From the NCBI GenBank assembly GCA_025399215.1, contig MU621126.1, positions 23,463 to 87,462 of the forward strand: a DNA stretch of 64,000 nt, given 5' to 3'. Below are positions 1 through 10,852 of the stretch, piece after piece (position 1 is the first letter of the stretch; the number at the start of each line of letters is the position of its first letter). Source of the stretch: Globomyces pollinis-pini (taxonomy: Eukaryota > Chytridiomycota > Chytridiomycetes > Rhizophydiales > Globomycetaceae). Both the position numbers and the translations under genes were made by a program. The notes beneath the pieces are model-generated. The model made no database searches and had not been told where the DNA came from. It saw nothing but the letters and a program-made list of their open reading frames with translations.

Positions 1-127
1 TTTGCCTTCATCTTGTAAAGATTACAATATCGTATATTTTTAGATTGAAAAATATCGGTATCGTGTATGTACGATTTCCGTTCGCTTTTTTTTAAATAAA
101 GCTAAAGCCAACGAGCATGCTTTCTGT

Positions 128-454
128 TTAAAGGCAACGAGCACGCTTTACGATTGTCAAGCTGCTTGGTTGCCGATGAACATTATTCATACACATCAAA
201 TTATCCTTAGAACATTCAGAATATAATCCAGCATGGAAGATATATGCTAATACGAATAATCTAATATACTCAACAGCTTTCGGATGACCCAATACCTTCG
301 CAACAAGTTTTAGGCTGGTCCCTTCATTTGGTTTTTTCAAAGGCAGAAAGATCTCTTCTGCTTTCTGGCATTTAGTTTGGACAACTTTTTTTGTAATTAT
401 TTGGCCTTTTGTGTGCTGAAAACCCAATAGAACAGTCAAAACATGTATAATCAT
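128..454 (-). CDS. Hypothetical protein, 108 aa
   Basis: An open frame of 108 codons starts with ATG at 454. I recognise no family. The first ten residues are hydrophobic (MIIHVLTVLLG), which could be a weak signal or anchor. A second hydrophobic stretch (RLFVLAYIFHAGLY) lies near residue 65. There are four Cys in the last half. No intron is needed, but part of the frame could be intronic or non-coding, since most neighbours are multi-exon. Treat it as a tentative small gene. Confidence 0.3.
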   Translation of the reverse strand: MIIHVLTVLLGFQHTKGQIITKKVVQTKCQKAEEIFLPLKKPNEGTSLKLVAKVLGHPKAVEYIRLFVLAYIFHAGLYSECSKDNLMCMNNVHRQPSSLTIVKRARCL

Positions 455-708
455 CAGCGTTTATATAAAATCAATCTATTATTTATTTTATATTCACTCG
501 ATACATTGTCAGAACTTATTTTTTGTGGAATTTTCATTCCTGCAAAAAGCTCAAGTATCAATAATGTGATTGCCGATGTTTAGTGTTTTCTTAATTAATC
601 TGGTGGATTGATGTACGTGTTTATTACATTATTGATGAGATGGAAGGTACGATCCTAGAATTGCTACGTGTTATCTAGACTCATTGATTTTTCTTTTTCA
701 AGCATAAA
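455..708. other. Divergent intergenic region
   Basis: AT-rich spacer between the hypothetical minus-strand frame and the beta-glucosidase start. I see no coding exon, RNA gene or clear regulatory motif in it. Confidence 0.5.
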
Positions 709-2458
709 ATGCTTGAACTCTGCTCACTTGACGATGAAGATGAATATTATCTCCTGGATTATGATACTACACAATATGATTTGATTGTTGATAATGTCAA
801 AAATACACTTCCACAACACTTTATCTGGGGAACAGCAACTGCAGCATACCAAGTAGAAGGATCATACAATATCGATGGACGATCTTTAAGTATCTGGGAT
901 ACTTTTTGTGACAAGCCTGGAAAGATTATCGATTCTTCGAATGGAAATACGGCTTGTGATCATTACAATCGATTCAAAGAGGACATTCAGTTACTACAAA
1001 AATTTGGTTGTAAAGCTTATAGACTATCTTTCTCATGGTCTCGGATAGTACCAGATGGCTTTCAGAAAAGTACTGTAAATTTATTGGCAATCCAACACTA
1101 TCATCGTGTTCTTGATCTGTTACTCTCCTGTGGAATCCAGCCTTGGGTTACTCTATATCACTGGGACCTTCCTCAGGTACAAGCAATTGTTGTTTAATAG
1201 TTGACTCTATAGGTATTGTATGATAATTATGGTGGACTTCTAAACACTCAAAAATTTGTTGAAGATTTCAAATACTACGCAGATGTATGTTTTAGAGAAT
1301 TTGGAGCTAAAGTTAAACATTGGATGACATTTAATGAGCCTCATACATTCTGGTAAACGAATAACAGATTATTATAACTGTGGCAGCAAACAAGGATTTG
1401 GTTATGATGGGCCGTAAGCTTCAATATTCAATATAACTTCAGACACGCTCCTGGGCATACTGATGATAGATCACGCAGTGATAGGGGAAATCCTGGAATT
1501 GAAGTCTGGGTAGCTGGGCATTCTACGTTATTAGCACACGCATATGCTGTCGATCTATATAGAAAGAAATACCAACCAATCCAAAAAGGTATGCATAATT
1601 TTACTGCGGTTGCAATTAACATATTGTAACCATTGAATACGGGGAATAATGATTTAGGGAAAATTTCAATTGTCTTAAACTCTGATTGGGCCGAACCATT
1701 CTCTGATTCCTCTAATGATATTGATGCGGCACAGCGCAAGATGGATTTCTTTCTAGTAAGCTATCTTTTGAATTAAAATAACCAGGGGTGGTTTGCAGAC
1801 CCGATTTATCTCTCTGGAGATTACCCACCTTCTATGAGATTGCAATTAGGTAGCTAATTTTTTAAATTGATAGCAAGGTGATAGACTGCCGAAGTTTACT
1901 GCCAAAGAATCGGCAATGTTGTTTAAATCTACAGATTTTTTCGCTCTCAACTCATACACCAGTCAGTATATCAAAGATAAAGGACCTGCTGTCCCTCCTC
2001 TGAATGATCTGGATGGAAACACTGTAGCTACACCGTTCGACTCCGAGGGGAAGTTAATTGGTTTCAAAGGTGCAGCTTCGTGGCTGTATGATGTTCCTTG
2101 GGGTTTCTCGAAGTTAATTATATATATACACAATAGATACCATGGTCCAGCTATCGTGATAACCGAAAATGGATTTTGTTCGCCTGGAGAGACTGACATC
2201 TCCAATTCAATACAAGATGTGACAAGAGTGCATTATTTCAATGGTTACTTATCAAACTTAGTCAAGGCTGTGACCGAATATGGTGTTAAAATAAATGGAT
2301 ATTTTGCTTGGTCACTGATGGACAATTTTGAATGGGCAAGAGGGTATACCGAGCGGTTTGGAATTACATTTGTGGACTTCAAAACCATGAAGAGGACTCC
2401 AAAAATGTCGTTTTCCTTCTTACAGGGTTTCTTTGACAAGGCAATCAGAGGAGTATAG
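709..2458 (+). CDS. Beta-glucosidase, glycoside hydrolase family 1
   Basis: This is a complete family 1 glycoside hydrolase of about 509 residues once six introns are removed (1177-1212, 1353-1386, 1414-1442, 1589-1657, 1756-1785, 1850-1877). Visible landmarks in order are the N-terminal block [14 protein letters not shown], the YHWDLPQ strand, the acid/base motif TFNEPHTF (Glu of NEP), and the nucleophile motif VITENGF. The C-terminal substrate-binding block [13 protein letters not shown] follows. GH1 enzymes hydrolyse beta-glucosides such as cellobiose. There is no signal peptide; the N-terminus is acidic (DDEDEYY), so a cytosolic enzyme acting on imported disaccharides is likely. Both catalytic glutamates are intact and the gene looks functional. 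The 69-nt intron at 1589 is longer than the usual 25-37 nt. Confidence 0.93.
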
Positions 2459-2521
2459 TCAATTGGTTATAAATGCAGAACAATAAATGACGCACATATG
2501 CGAAATATTCTTTAACTTACT

Positions 2522-2950
2522 TTATTTCTTTTTTTTACCCTTTGTAACTGGTTTAACTTCTTCGACTACAACAACTGGTTTTTTCTTCACTTCCACTGGT
2601 TTCGCTACGGTCAAATCTAATCCTTGCAAATCCCCAAATCTGGTGTTAAACTTTGCCAATTCCCCAGTTTGATCGTCAATGACTGTTGAAAAGACATTCC
2701 AAAGTGGATGATTAACAGTGTCTTTTGTAAGAGTTAATAGTGATTTAGGTGAAGTAGATTGGATTTTGAAGGTTGAACCATCTGAGTGAACTACAACTTG
2801 TCGAAAGAGAACTGGATTTTGATTCTTCGGTCTTGGGTGAATGTCAAGAAACGATTTTTGCCTTGCCAGCTGGAATGAATATGTAGAAAATCTCTTGCAA
2901 CTTAAAGCATTACTCCATAATATATCCATTCGCATTCCAATACCTCTCAT
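2522..2950 (-). CDS. Mitochondrial large-subunit ribosomal protein bL31m (Mrpl36-like)
   Basis: About 142 residues in one exon. The middle carries the fungal bL31m signature: RPKNQNPVLFRQVVVHSDGS, then STSPKSLLTLTKDTVNHPLWN. In yeast Mrpl36 this region binds the large subunit of the mitochondrial ribosome. The N-terminal 30-35 residues are rich in Arg, Ser and Lys and poor in acidic residues, fitting a mitochondrial targeting sequence. The C-terminus is a basic Val/Lys tail ending KGKKKK. I chose ATG at 2950; an internal ATG about six codons later is possible. Its start codon lies only 48 bp from that of the divergent thymidylate kinase gene, so the two probably share a promoter. Confidence 0.85.
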   Translation of the reverse strand: MRGIGMRMDILWSNALSCKRFSTYSFQLARQKSFLDIHPRPKNQNPVLFRQVVVHSDGSTFKIQSTSPKSLLTLTKDTVNHPLWNVFSTVIDDQTGELAKFNTRFGDLQGLDLTVAKPVEVKKKPVVVVEEVKPVTKGKKKK

Positions 2951-2998
2951 GGACTCTTGAAGTGAAAAAAAAATATACACATTTTTGAATTCCTGAAT

Positions 2999-3890
2999 AT
3001 GAGAGGGGCATTGATTGTAGTCGAAGGAGGTATGTCTTCTTTAAGCAGTTGCTTTATTCCATTGTACATGTTTTAGATTCGGGCAAGATTGACAATTTAG
3101 GTGATCGTAGCGGAAAAACCAGTCAATTAGAACTGCTAGCAAATCATATAAAGAATTCCAAAGTGTTCAAGTTTCCAAGTAAGTTGATTGATATTTTATG
3201 CACATGATAGATCGGTACGTTACGAATATTAATTTTAGGCAATCCATAACTGGATCAATCTTAGATAATTATTTGAAAGGACAGGAAGCCAATGATGAAG
3301 CAGTACATTTGATTTTCTCTGCCAATCGATGGGAGTCTAAAGTATGTCTCTTTTGTAAATAGTTCATTTTAACCAACTGCTTTTTGTTAATCACAGTAAT
3401 CCTTATCTCTAGCATCAAATATTGGATTTATTAAATTCTGGTATAACATGCTTAGTGGACAGATATGCATATTCCGGGATTGCTTATTCGAGTGCTAAAG
3501 TATATATTTGCATTCATTTAAATTTAGGGTCTGGACATGGAATGGTGTAAAAACTCAGATGCAGGTCTTTTAAATCCTGACTTGGTACTCTATTTTGATA
3601 TTTCCCCTGAACAGGCAGCGAAGCGCGGCGGTTATGGAGAAGAAAGGTAGAATAGTACATTGTTGTTTAATATCATATAGATACGAAGTTTTGGATATGC
3701 AATTGAAAGTTCGTGAAAAATTTCTTCAACTGAAGGATGATAACTGGCACGTAAGTCTCTGAGTTTGTATTCAGCTTAGGTTGTTGATGCTGATCGGGAC
3801 ATATCGATAATTCATAAAGAAGTATGCTCTTTAGTGGATAGTTGCATATCAAATTTATCAGAGACCATTGAAAGCAATCTATTTCAATAA
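2999..3890 (+). CDS. Thymidylate kinase (dTMP kinase)
   Basis: Phosphorylates dTMP to dTDP for DNA synthesis. The spliced product is about 200 residues and shows the family motifs in order: MRGALIVVEG, the P-loop GGDRSGKTSQ, the phosphate-binding FPNRQS motif, HLIFSANRWE, the DRY-type motif LVDRYAYSGIAYS, and the LPD-type loop LLNPDLVLYFDI. About seven short introns are needed. A 4-nt exon (3211-3214) is required to restore the conserved Arg of FPNR; it lies between introns 3179-3210 and 3215-3238. The C-terminus ends NLFQ at the TAA 3888-3890. Functional residues appear intact. Family assignment is firm; the exact first splice acceptor (two in-frame AGs) is less sure. Confidence 0.9.
3211..3214 (+). 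other. Putative 4-nt microexon of the thymidylate kinase gene
   Basis: The four bases ATCG lie between an AG acceptor (ending 3210) and a GT donor (3215). Only with these four bases does the frame continue from FP into RQSITGSILDNY, giving the conserved FP(D/N)R motif of thymidylate kinases. The second flanking intron is 24 nt, a length also seen in two other genes here (10955-10978 and 42456-42479). Confidence 0.65.
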
Positions 3891-4361
3891 ATGTGTACAA
3901 CAAAAATATTATTATGAAAAAAGATTTGGAAACCAAACACATGAATGTAAATCATAGTACACATACTTCCTGAAGGCATAAAATACATGATACGATCTAA
4001 CTCAATTGTTTGCATCTACATTGTCTATTTTGAAGTAATTTTCTCATTCATTTTTTTCGAAATTGACTATCATATATTGCTAGTTATCCCGACTATTCCA
4101 ACGCCTAGTATTCCAATGAGCGTAATCGAGTAACAATACCAATTACTGATGGTTCATGATCAACTATTGATTGATTGTTAAATTGGAAAACCACAGATAC
4201 GCTTGGTTTTTTAGACTGGTCCTAGTTAAATATCACTATGACTTTAGCATTTGCTTAAAATATTAAATGAATATGTTTAGGTTTCAAGAGATGAGTCTTC
4301 GTGTTAAATCCATGTTGAACCCATTCAGTCGAATGAAACTATTGTTACCTAATAATTCACC
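3891..4361. other. Intergenic region, no feature seen
   Basis: AT-rich spacer between thymidylate kinase and the next plus-strand gene. I find no supported exon, RNA gene or repeat. Confidence 0.5.
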
Positions 4362-5310
4362 ATGCCGAAGATAAAACGACCAAACAGAGTACAAATGAGA
4401 AGACTGCAAACTTCCAATAACGAAAGTTCCAGAGTGGGATCAGTGACAAATCTGGGACTTAATCAATCCGATGGTAATACATTAATAGTAGATCAACCAG
4501 AGCCTGGATTGGAACATGGTAGTATTATATCCAACAGTTCAGACGGTACACTGTCGGAAAAAATATCAAGTGTCAGACCCATTTCCGGGAATGGGGATTC
4601 ACAAATTTCAGAAACCGTAACTTTTTCAATACAAAAGGGAAATCAGACAGAAGTTTCAGAGTCGGTGAATGAGGTAGTGTCATGTAAGTATATCTGAAGA
4701 ATGATAGACTGACCATATTCCTGAAATGACACGTCAAAAATCAATAATTGTATCCAATAATGGTTCAACTCAAAGTGAAGAATCAACATCAAATATCAAT
4801 ACAAAGCCGGTTACCAGATTTGTATCTAAACTAAAAAATATTGGTCAACCGACACATCAATATAAAAAGAAGTTGATGCCATTATTACCACTTAAACCTG
4901 TCAAACGACCAATACAACCTGTAAAAAAGACGATTCACATTAAAGAACTGCAAAAACCATCAGTAATGCCCCAAAAGGCGATTAAGGTAGTTGTGTGTGG
5001 TTGGTTAATCTTAGCCAGGTAAACAATATAAGCCAATGCTAGTTCCTTTGCCTTCGTTCAAGAAGATTCCAGATATTAAGCAACGTAGGCCACCAGCACC
5101 TGGTTAGTTCACATCTTTCTTATCCTAGAAATACTATGTACAGCTATTGTATGGAACGCTATAAATACAACTTCTATTGAGAGAATTGTTAATCCGTCTT
5201 TTTGGAAGACAAATCCTGCATTGTCCAAAACGGTAGATCGAGAAGTAATGGTACTTCAAAGAAGGATAAATGAGCTCAAAATCCTATTGCCCATAGTGAA
5301 CCATTCATAG
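4362..5310 (+). CDS. Hypothetical basic, Ser/Pro-rich protein
   Basis: Four exons join to a protein of about 270 residues. The N-terminal half is polar and Ser/Asn/Gly-rich. The middle is strongly basic with repeated Lys-Pro elements (LMPLLPLKPVKRPIQPVKK). The C-terminus (SIERIVNPSFWKTNPALSK, then VMVLQRRINELKILLP) could form a short amphipathic helix. Introns inferred from frame: 4674-4707, about 4987-5015, and about 5105-5142. The sequence looks intrinsically disordered. I do not recognise a family; a nuclear or cytoskeletal scaffold is possible but unproven. Confidence 0.6.
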
Positions 5311-5547
5311 AAATAAACTAAAGAACAGCATTTCATATCATCATTACCGTATTACATAGAGTAAGTGATAGAGATATATTGACAAAAATGAAATAATGTT
5401 CGCGTGTCTCACCGTATCCCCAAATAAGCAATGTAATTATGGATTGTTTTCATTTAAGGACGGCAAATTTGTTGGAATTGTTAATGAACAGAATGTGTAT
5501 TACTACCAATATAATTAAGATTAACATATTTGCATGTACACAATCTT

Positions 5548-6099
5548 TTATTGATGTAACTTGTTACGAATATAATCACGGTGGTCCATCAAATTCTCAA
5601 CCCAATACGCTTCACCATCAGTGACTTCGGGTAAATTTATATAGAGTTTCAAATCCTTTAATGATTGTTCACTGTCTTGGAAATGAGAAAGGCCAAGTGT
5701 ACCAACTAGCTTGGATATGCTATTTTTTGGATCTTCTCTTGACTTTCTGAAGAAATTCTCCAATTCTGATATTGATAGTGATAGTGGTAACCCATTCTGG
5801 GCATCTTTCTTCGCTTTTAATGACAAATTAGCATGCACTTGTTGTTGATTGTGGATTGTTTGTCGTCTATTCAATATATCCAGCATAGGATTGGAGTCCT
5901 GATACTTATGCTGAGTATCTACAATCAAAGTATTCAATTTTTCAAAGTTTTTGAGGACCATCTCATCCTCTGCCTTTGGCTTCATCAATATTTCGTTTTC
6001 AGTTTCCAAAGATCGTACCGTTCCAGGCAATGTCCCAGATGACTGCTTTGGTAGTATACGAGTAACAGTCTTAGCTCCTTTCGATGCAGTGTTTCCCAT
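5548..6099 (-). CDS. Hypothetical protein with N-myristoylation-type start
   Basis: A single exon of 183 residues starting MGNTASKG. This matches the N-myristoylation consensus (Gly2, Ser/Thr at position 5-6, basic residue following), so lipid anchoring to a membrane is plausible. The rest is mostly helical and polar, with an acidic middle (KAEDEMVLKNFEKL), a Gln-rich turn, and a C-terminal helix ending MDHRDYIRNKLHQ. No enzyme motif is visible. Its start is 42 bp from that of the divergent gene at 6142, suggesting a shared promoter. Family unknown. Confidence 0.6.
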   Translation of the reverse strand: MGNTASKGAKTVTRILPKQSSGTLPGTVRSLETENEILMKPKAEDEMVLKNFEKLNTLIVDTQHKYQDSNPMLDILNRRQTIHNQQQVHANLSLKAKKDAQNGLPLSLSISELENFFRKSREDPKNSISKLVGTLGLSHFQDSEQSLKDLKLYINLPEVTDGEAYWVENLMDHRDYIRNKLHQ

Positions 6100-6141
6100 A
6101 AGTGGTGAAAGAGAAAACGAAAATTTTCATTTTTTTAAATC

Positions 6142-7540
6142 ATGACAGTTGAAGGTATGATTCTCAAGACTTCTAAATATAAGATCAAAGTTTGCCATTT
6201 CATAATTAAAGCTAACCTCAATAGATCCATTGTTGTCGAAAGTTGTGTCTATTTTGAAAGATTTTGCAGATTCACATCAGATTCCTTTCAACTATGGCAC
6301 ATATCCTTCCTTAAAAGAGTTTAAAGTAATTGATCTCTCTATTTACCTTTTTAAAAGTTTGACTTCTGCAAAGAAAAAAATGAAGGTATTCATAAACAGA
6401 TTTTCTTATCATAAAAGATCTTCGACTATTTGGAACTAGAGTTCTTCAAGCAATACCAGAATCGGGTGACCACCTCGAGTTTCAGAAACATGCTCTTATC
6501 CAAAGATCTGCGGATGGACAGTTTTATTTTACTAATGGAAATCACAATCAATTGAATGGTATTTCCTGTCAATTTATTTTAGCTTCTGGAATATCTAGAA
6601 TAAAAATCATCCCAACTCCTGAAATATCAATAGGTGATACACCAAAGTTATCATCGTCAGTCACTCCTACACTATCTTCAGAAGTCACATACTCAAAACC
6701 GCCAACAGGAGTTCAGATGAAACCAGTTGAATTCAAGGATTATGGATGTTTTTGTTCATTCGGTCCTGTAACAGACTCCAATTCGGCAACATTTTCGGCA
6801 GGTTTGTTCAATTGTTACTGATTACAAAAGCTGAATCTACTAACTTCATCAGACCAAATAGAAGGTACATTAAAGTATTTAATTTGATTTTGAATATAGT
6901 GTTGAATATTTGCCCTATAACCCTGTAATTACAATACCAGATTCAGCTACCGCTCCAATATTTGACGGTTCAAGTCCTTGCAAAGATTATAAAACATTGG
7001 ATATTCTTTCAGAAACAGATCAGCTTTCGAATGGAGAACTGAAGATTAAGGATTTAAAGCCGATCGAGAATCTAGATTGGAACGAAATACTTCACCTTCC
7101 AAAGAAAATTAAAGGTGAAATACTTGATGATTAATTTTAGGTTTACATCACAATATATCCTAACTTTGCAGCTCATAAAGAACATAATCTACCAAATCCC
7201 TCTTTTGTTGGGCACCTATTAAACCAGAACATGTATTTAGTGGACCAACTATCAAAATTCCAGATTGAAAGGTATAGACGCCAAAGTCATAAAATTTCAG
7301 AACTGGAAGATATTGCAGGTACCGTCACTTTAAATTTGATCCATTGTTATAGTGAAAACGTTGGTTGAAAATTTAACTACTATTATCAAATGGACAAAAC
7401 CAGAAGATTTAATCGATAATATGGATCTGGATGCTGGAATAAAAATGGTTAAATTGTACGAGAGCTCTTATCACGGCACCCTCTATTCCAAGTTGCAGAG
7501 CATCAATACAAATTATTTAGGTCCAAAGTCATTTTCATAA
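6142..7540 (+). CDS. Hypothetical multi-exon protein, about 370 aa
   Basis: Exons join with short introns into a continuous frame: MTVEDQNPLLSKVVSILKD, then SLKEFKFDFCKEKNEDLRLF, LEFQKHALIQRSADGQFYF, FRP-type tail blocks and a C-terminal helical region (HLLNQNMYLVDQLSKFQ, LVENLTTIIKWTKPEDLI). The N-terminus needs a 6-nt exon between two introns (about 6155-6183 and 6190-6224), which is tentative. A 59-nt intron with a clear CTAAC branch site sits near 7115-7173. The mix of a folded N-terminal block, a Ser/Thr/Pro-rich linker and C-terminal helices resembles subunits of nuclear complexes, but I cannot name a family. Confidence 0.6.
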
Positions 7541-7622
7541 GTTTAAAATAAAGGATAATATAATTAAAATATTCCTTGAATTTGTTGTTTGATATGTCGC
7601 AAATGGGACTTTATTCTATCAA

Positions 7623-8542
7623 CTACTGTTGTTTCCTCCTAAACAGACGAAATCTTTTCTTCTTGCTTTGAATTTCAGAAGTTACCTCTCCATTTTCATT
7701 TCGCTCATCAACCTGGGGAATCTTTCTTCGAAAGCAGTTGCAAAATCTTGTCCAAAATGAATTCTTTTTGGTCTTATTGGTTGTAGTATTACTCACATCG
7801 TTGTTTTGATTATTCAATTCTATCTCTGTGTTAACACGTTGATCATAAAGTTCGGTTTCATTATTAGCGAAAATCGAGTCAATTCCATCTGGTTCCACAT
7901 CTGAGTCATTTATTGGATCGACATCAAGAGCATCTTCACAAGAAGTAATAAAAGACCACATTGCAGTCGGATTACGAGTCTAAGAGTTTCAAATATTACT
8001 AACCTTACACGTCGACCAACTGTGGTAAAATCAATAGTTGTGATATATTCCTCTTCGCTATTTACAGAGCATTGGCTAGATTTATCTGTTTTAATACATT
8101 GGATTTCGGCAATTTTTGATGATTCCTAATGTAAATTAAGCTTCCCTGTTGTATACTGTCAAGATATTTTGGTTACTGGGTGTTCCATTTATCGCTTCTT
8201 GGGGACTTATATTATTCTGAATTGTTTTATCATGATTTACAATTGCAGAGTTGCCAAAATCCTATTGTTTGTACACTTAAAATCATACCTCACCAACCAG
8301 AGTTTTGTTATCAGACGGAGAGGGCATCTTTCGAGTCAACGGTTCATATTTCCCTCCAAATTTATCAAGTAAATCTTTTGGTAGAGGTTTGACCGTTGGG
8401 GTCCATCTGTTTTGTGTATTTTTTGGCTTATTCACAAACAAATCATCGACAATCTAGATATTATGTAATCCATGATTACTTTAGCATTTCTTGAATACCT
8501 ATGCTCAGTCGTATTGGCCAGATAGAGCGGTTCGGTGATCAT
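7623..8542 (-). CDS. Hypothetical protein with a basic C-terminal cluster
   Basis: Five exons can be joined, starting MITEPLYLANTTEHRYSRNA (ATG at 8542) and ending in a basic, Cys-containing tail (FWTRFCNCFRRK, then KKKRFRLFRRKQQ). The middle is acidic and Asp/Asn-rich (DALDVDPINDSDVEPDG). One inferred intron is about 92 nt; the others are 26-29 nt. The Cys-Arg patches could be a membrane-association or palmitoylation site, which is inference. The family is unknown, and exon boundaries in the first half are less certain than the last exon (7623-7970). Confidence 0.5.
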
Positions 8543-8573
8543 TGATGTTGAACACGAAAAAGTTAAAACAAAC

Positions 8574-8643
8574 AAGGCAAAAGTAAGTTGTTTGAATTCT
8601 TGTGTTGCAAGGCAAAAGTAAGTTGTTTGAATTCTTGTGCTGT
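8574..8643. repeat. Tandem duplication, 2 x 35 bp
   Basis: Two nearly identical 35-bp units (8574-8608 and 8609-8643) share AAGGCAAAAGTAAG and GTTTGAATTCTTGTG. The array lies just upstream of the inferred start of the minus-strand gene at 8542, in its 5' leader or promoter. Confidence 0.85.
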
Positions 8644-9166
8644 TAAACGGAAAATATAGCAAGGATCGAATTGATGCTACAGAATCCACGAGAAGTAATG
8701 AGAAACTCAGATATGGTTACAACGGAGGCATTAAGTTTGGCTGCTATTCAAAATTTATGCATCCTTCAAATGCATACATTTAGTAAAGATGACTTGATTT
8801 AAGCTACTATTATCGCTTCTTTTAGTATAAGTCCGTGTAGAGTAGTTAATAAACGTTCGTAATAAAGTGAATGAGTTGCAATTAATATCTATATCATTTA
8901 TAATGTTCAAGATCACCATAATTTGTATAAAGTATTGGAACAAGGACAAATTATCACCAATAGTACCTAAGTATAGCCCTCAATAACAAGATCCAATTCA
9001 ATAACAACTTGATCATTTAATATGATCATCCTATTCTAAAGTTCCTTCATTTCATTTAAAATTTTCTGTTTTGTTAAACTTTAGATTAAGATAAACACAA
9101 ACATGTCTGTGTGAGATCGGTCACTTTGTCACATTAAATTCTCAACTTTGTAGAAAAAACATTTGA
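8644..9166. other. Intergenic region, no gene supported
   Basis: AT-rich divergent spacer between the minus-strand hypothetical gene and the F-BAR gene. Short open frames exist, but they lack recognisable motifs or splice context, so I list nothing here. Confidence 0.45.
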
Positions 9167-10743
9167 ATGATGGCAAGTACCGAAGATACAAGAAGAGGGG
9201 ATGATATCCCGTCCTTTACGAACTCGTTCTGGGTATCAATCCAACATGGATCTTACGTGTAGGGTGAGAATGATAAAGGGTTGGAAGTGTTGATTACTCA
9301 TATGAAGAATGGGAAAATAGTTTCAAATGAAGTACTAGCCTTAATCAAAGAGAGAAGCTCAATCGAGGAAGATTATGGTAAACGACTTGCTCGATTGGCA
9401 AAATCATTTCAACCTAAAAACGAAATTGGGTATTTCGCTCACTATTTAACCCTGGATAATAGAACACTTAGAGATGGGCTAGAGGTGGTCAGAAATGAAT
9501 TGGAAAACAGTGCTCGGGTACATTTGGAATTAGCAAATGATTTGAGAACAAAATTAGAAAAACCACTGATGGAATTTATAACTACTCAGCACTCTATTAG
9601 AAAAAATGTACTTGAACTACCTTTGCTAATGAATAGCATCAAAAGAATTTAGAAAAACAATTACAAGCAAAGATTTCACAAGAAGCTGTAGTGGTTAAAG
9701 CCAAAGAGCGTTATGAGTTGAAAAGTGTAGAGTTGATTCAATTAAATCAGATGTTAAGAGTTCCAACCACCCCAAATATCGAGAAAGTATGCTATCAATC
9801 TTTTACCTTTTAGGTTAGAACAAAAGCAGATAAAGTTCAAAGCCAAGTGAAAACATTTGATCAAGAGTACCAAAACGGTTGCAATAAATTAGCAGATATT
9901 CATCAAAATTGGAAAATCGATATGACAGCTGCTTGCAGTGTTTGTAACGTTTACTAACGTCAACTAGGAATTCCAAAACCTACAATCTGCCAGATTTAAC
10001 TTTATAAGAGCTAGTATATGGAACTACACAAATTTCTTATCATCTGCATGTGTATTGGATGATGGGGTGAGATGCTTATTGTTTAACTCTTAGTCTTATG
10101 AAAACATTAGAGTCAGCTTTGAGCATGTTCAATACGAAACTGACTTGCAGATGTTTTTAAAATCATTTGCAACCGGTAATATTTTTGTTGACTTAATGTG
10201 CAACAGGTTCATTTATTCCAAGTACAATATTTTGAACGTAACGTTTAGAACCAATGTCGTACATGCCTTTCCAGGGATATAATCAACAAAAAGACGAGCT
10301 TAAGCCTGGTAGCCTAAGTCGATCTCAATCCGATTTGTCTGATTCTATTGGTAGTGTAAACTATCAACCTCGTGCATATCCACCACAGTTTGCTTTAGCA
10401 CAAAATCCAAATGATAGATCAATGGATGATGGATTAGGAATGGAAAGTTTAACTATGCAATATGATCCATACGATGTATCTGACGCCATTCCAATTCTTT
10501 TCACGGGTATTTAAGTTCATTAATGTTAGTTCGCGTTTTACATGATTATCAAAGCCAAGCAAAAGAAGAGGTTTCCATTCAAAAGGATCAAATCTTACCT
10601 GTCACAGCTGTGCATGATGATGGGTAATGTATTTTTTGGTTTATATTTGACTTAGGTGGTGGGAATGCGTTGTTGTAGAGAATGGAAGAAAACGCCGTGG
10701 AATATTTCCTTCGAATTTCACTGAGAATCCTGATCGATTTTAG
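9167..10743 (+). CDS. F-BAR and SH3 domain protein (Cdc15/Hof1/Bzz1 type)
   Basis: About 440 residues after removing roughly nine 23-35 nt introns. The N-terminus is an FCH/F-BAR module: SFTNSFWGENDKGLEVLITH, then IKERSSIEEDYGKRLARLAK, followed by helical segments to about residue 290. A Ser/Tyr/Pro-rich linker follows (MSYMPFQGYNQQ, SRSQSDLSDS). The C-terminus is an SH3 domain: VRVLHDYQSQAKEEVSIQKD, WWECVVV, RRGIFPSNF. F-BAR/SH3 proteins bind curved plasma membrane and recruit actin regulators; in fungi they act in endocytosis and cytokinesis. At about 440 aa it is shorter than Cdc15 or Bzz1 and has one SH3. Two ATGs are adjacent at 9167 and 9170. Confidence 0.9.
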
Positions 10744-10852
10744 CTCATTATTTACCTCTTTCTTGAAATACATCAATTTCCTAATTAAAAACGTTTCTCT
10801 TATTTTACTTCATTCAAATGAGTAGATTACATTTTGCACAATTTTTTTTAAA

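Noticed and set aside
3070..3100. Alternative acceptor in the first thymidylate kinase intron giving extra residues in frame
   Set aside because: It would insert residues into the P-loop (before GDRSGKT), which the family does not tolerate; the later AG restores the conserved motif.
8755..8949. Short minus-strand frame of 64 codons
   Set aside because: Typical of AT-rich non-coding DNA; no motif and no credible splicing to neighbours.
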